Shown here: piece by piece, positions 63,226 through 64,000 of the stretch
Layout: each line of letters begins with the position of its first letter
Position numbering within the stretch: position 1 is the stretch's first letter
Translations under genes and position numbers: made by a program
Source: Larix kaempferi
Taxonomy: Eukaryota > Streptophyta > Pinopsida > Pinales > Pinaceae
Direction of reading: 5' to 3'
NCBI GenBank assembly: GCA_027924585.1
Contig: BSBM01000252.1
Location: 3,162,001 to 3,226,000, forward strand
Length of the DNA stretch: 64,000 bases
The notes under the pieces: model-generated
Databases searched by the model: none
Told to the model about the DNA's origin: nothing
Seen by the model: only the letters and a program-made list of their open reading frames with translations

Positions 63226-64000
63226 TGTCGATCCGCTATGAGCCTAGAAGCTACTAGGATTTGCTCCATATCCCTAAATTCAAAGCTTGCCGTGATATTT
63301 TTCTTTGAGTAGCCTGGGGTCCGTTCCTCCATCTTCTCCAGGGCCACAATGATGAGATCTCACTACTATTTTCCAAAGGATTCGACAGAAAAACTGCTAA
63401 GGTCAGCCACCTTACTTTTCCTGTAATGGAGGAGTCTATTGCGTTGGCCACAAAACTTCCCAGGGAGGGTGCTCGTTGGCACAAGCACCTCTTCCTCCCA
63501 CGGACGGCTCATGAATTTTCTCTCTAGGCCAACTACCAACACATTGCAGGCACAAAAGGATTCCATTGGGAGTGGATTAATCCAAAATACCTCAAGCCCT
63601 TGACCGTTATCATCTGGTTGATCACCAGTGAAGGTAAGTTTACCATATTCAAAGCCTACCACATCCGATTATTTACTCATTTTGTTAATGACCAAGCTCT
63701 TAATTTCCCATTTTATTTTCTGAAGAGCCTTGAGAAAATGTGGAACTAGGTGAGGAAAAATGTAGTTAACCCCACTGGTAGTTTATATCACCACTATCTC
63801 ATTAAAATCCTGATCATTCACCAGTTGAGAGAAAAGGGGAAAACATGGGAAAGTTTTTTGTTTGAAGTATTGAACCCCCATTTGGTCAAGAAGCCCCTTG
63901 TCAAAGCCTCTGCCTCTCGAAAGCGTCACTGATTTCAAACTCATGCTGATGAGCCTGCTCAAACCCCTACCCAAGAAAAAAGGGATACTAAGTGTGTGCA
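63226..64000 (+). pseudogene. Decayed ORF of a plant repeat-associated hypothetical protein family
   Basis: One frame from ATG 63226 (MSIRYEPRSY) runs to the window end with five stops (TAG, TGA, TAG, TAG, TGA) and no frameshift. Blocks include LLFSKGFDRKTAKVSHLTFP, WHKHLFLPRTAHEF, LTVIIWLITSEGKFTIFKAY, HIRLFTHFVNDQALNFPFYF, LYHHYLIKILIIHQLREKGK and TWESFLFEVLNP. The pattern (leading globular part, then a segment with F..YHIRLL.HF, LNLPF, SLYHH.LIKIL) resembles ORFs I associate with repeats in plant genomes, from memory and without a search. Each stop can be explained by one C-to-T or G-to-A change (CGA to TGA, CAG or TGG to TAG). I cannot assign a function. Confidence 0.5.

Noticed and set aside
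1-64000. Host protein-coding genes, rRNA or tRNA genes
   Set aside because: Every stretch with coding similarity belongs to a retroelement or to the decayed ORF at 63226. I saw no tRNA A/B boxes in a cloverleaf context and no rRNA sequence.

Overview
This window is eukaryotic, and specifically large-genome plant, intergenic DNA made almost entirely of LTR retrotransposons nested inside one another. I see no host cellular gene, rRNA or tRNA. The evidence for a plant is the set of Ty1/copia and Ty3/gypsy families with plant-type features: initiator-Met tRNA primer sites (TGGTATCAGAGC), GGCGACTCC-type primer sites as in Tat/Ogre-like gypsy elements, and an antisense plant-mobile-domain-like ORF. 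The sequence does not fix the species.

First nest (1-47584). The oldest layer, A, is a Ty3/gypsy pol whose integrase gene survives in three pieces (1-414, 34720-35032, 46914-47584). Copia element B (minus strand, 415-34719, target duplication CTTAC) split it once. Gypsy element F (minus strand, 35033-46913, duplication ATCAC) split it again. Inside B sits copia C (plus, 2848-30387). Inside the last codons of C pol sits gypsy D (plus, 7799-27628, duplication CCTCT). Inside D's 3' LTR sits gypsy E (plus, 18006-27562, duplication ACTAA). That is five levels, A>B>C>D>E. E is youngest: I found only two differences between its 1056-bp LTRs.

Second nest (49588-62656). A solo LTR of the D family (I) is split by Tork-like copia H (minus, 49892-62127), whose pol is split by copia G (plus, 51248-58349). 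G has lost nearly all coding sequence. The last 1.3 kb holds a decayed ORF of a plant repeat-associated family.

Coding capacity. C keeps one frame for all of gag-pol with three in-frame stops. B, F, H and A are decayed. D and E keep gag/protease-type sequence but no reverse transcriptase, RNase H or integrase, so they can only have moved with enzymes supplied by a relative. F keeps gag, protease, part of RT and an antisense ORF.

Most notable result. The 3' noncoding regions of D, E and F carry back-to-back modules (about 40 nt each) in which two helices cross as in H-type RNA pseudoknots, with 0-4 nt between the helices. The paired arms differ between copies and elements, but complementarity is kept. 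I read about twenty such modules end to end in E (24092-25215), with counterparts in D and F. Separately, the copia elements C and G carry long 3' tandem arrays of different periods (42, 43, 69, 71 and 85 bp) built on one two-hairpin core that also shows compensatory changes. Neither structure is explained by coding or LTR function. Both are read by eye and need a statistical covariation test.
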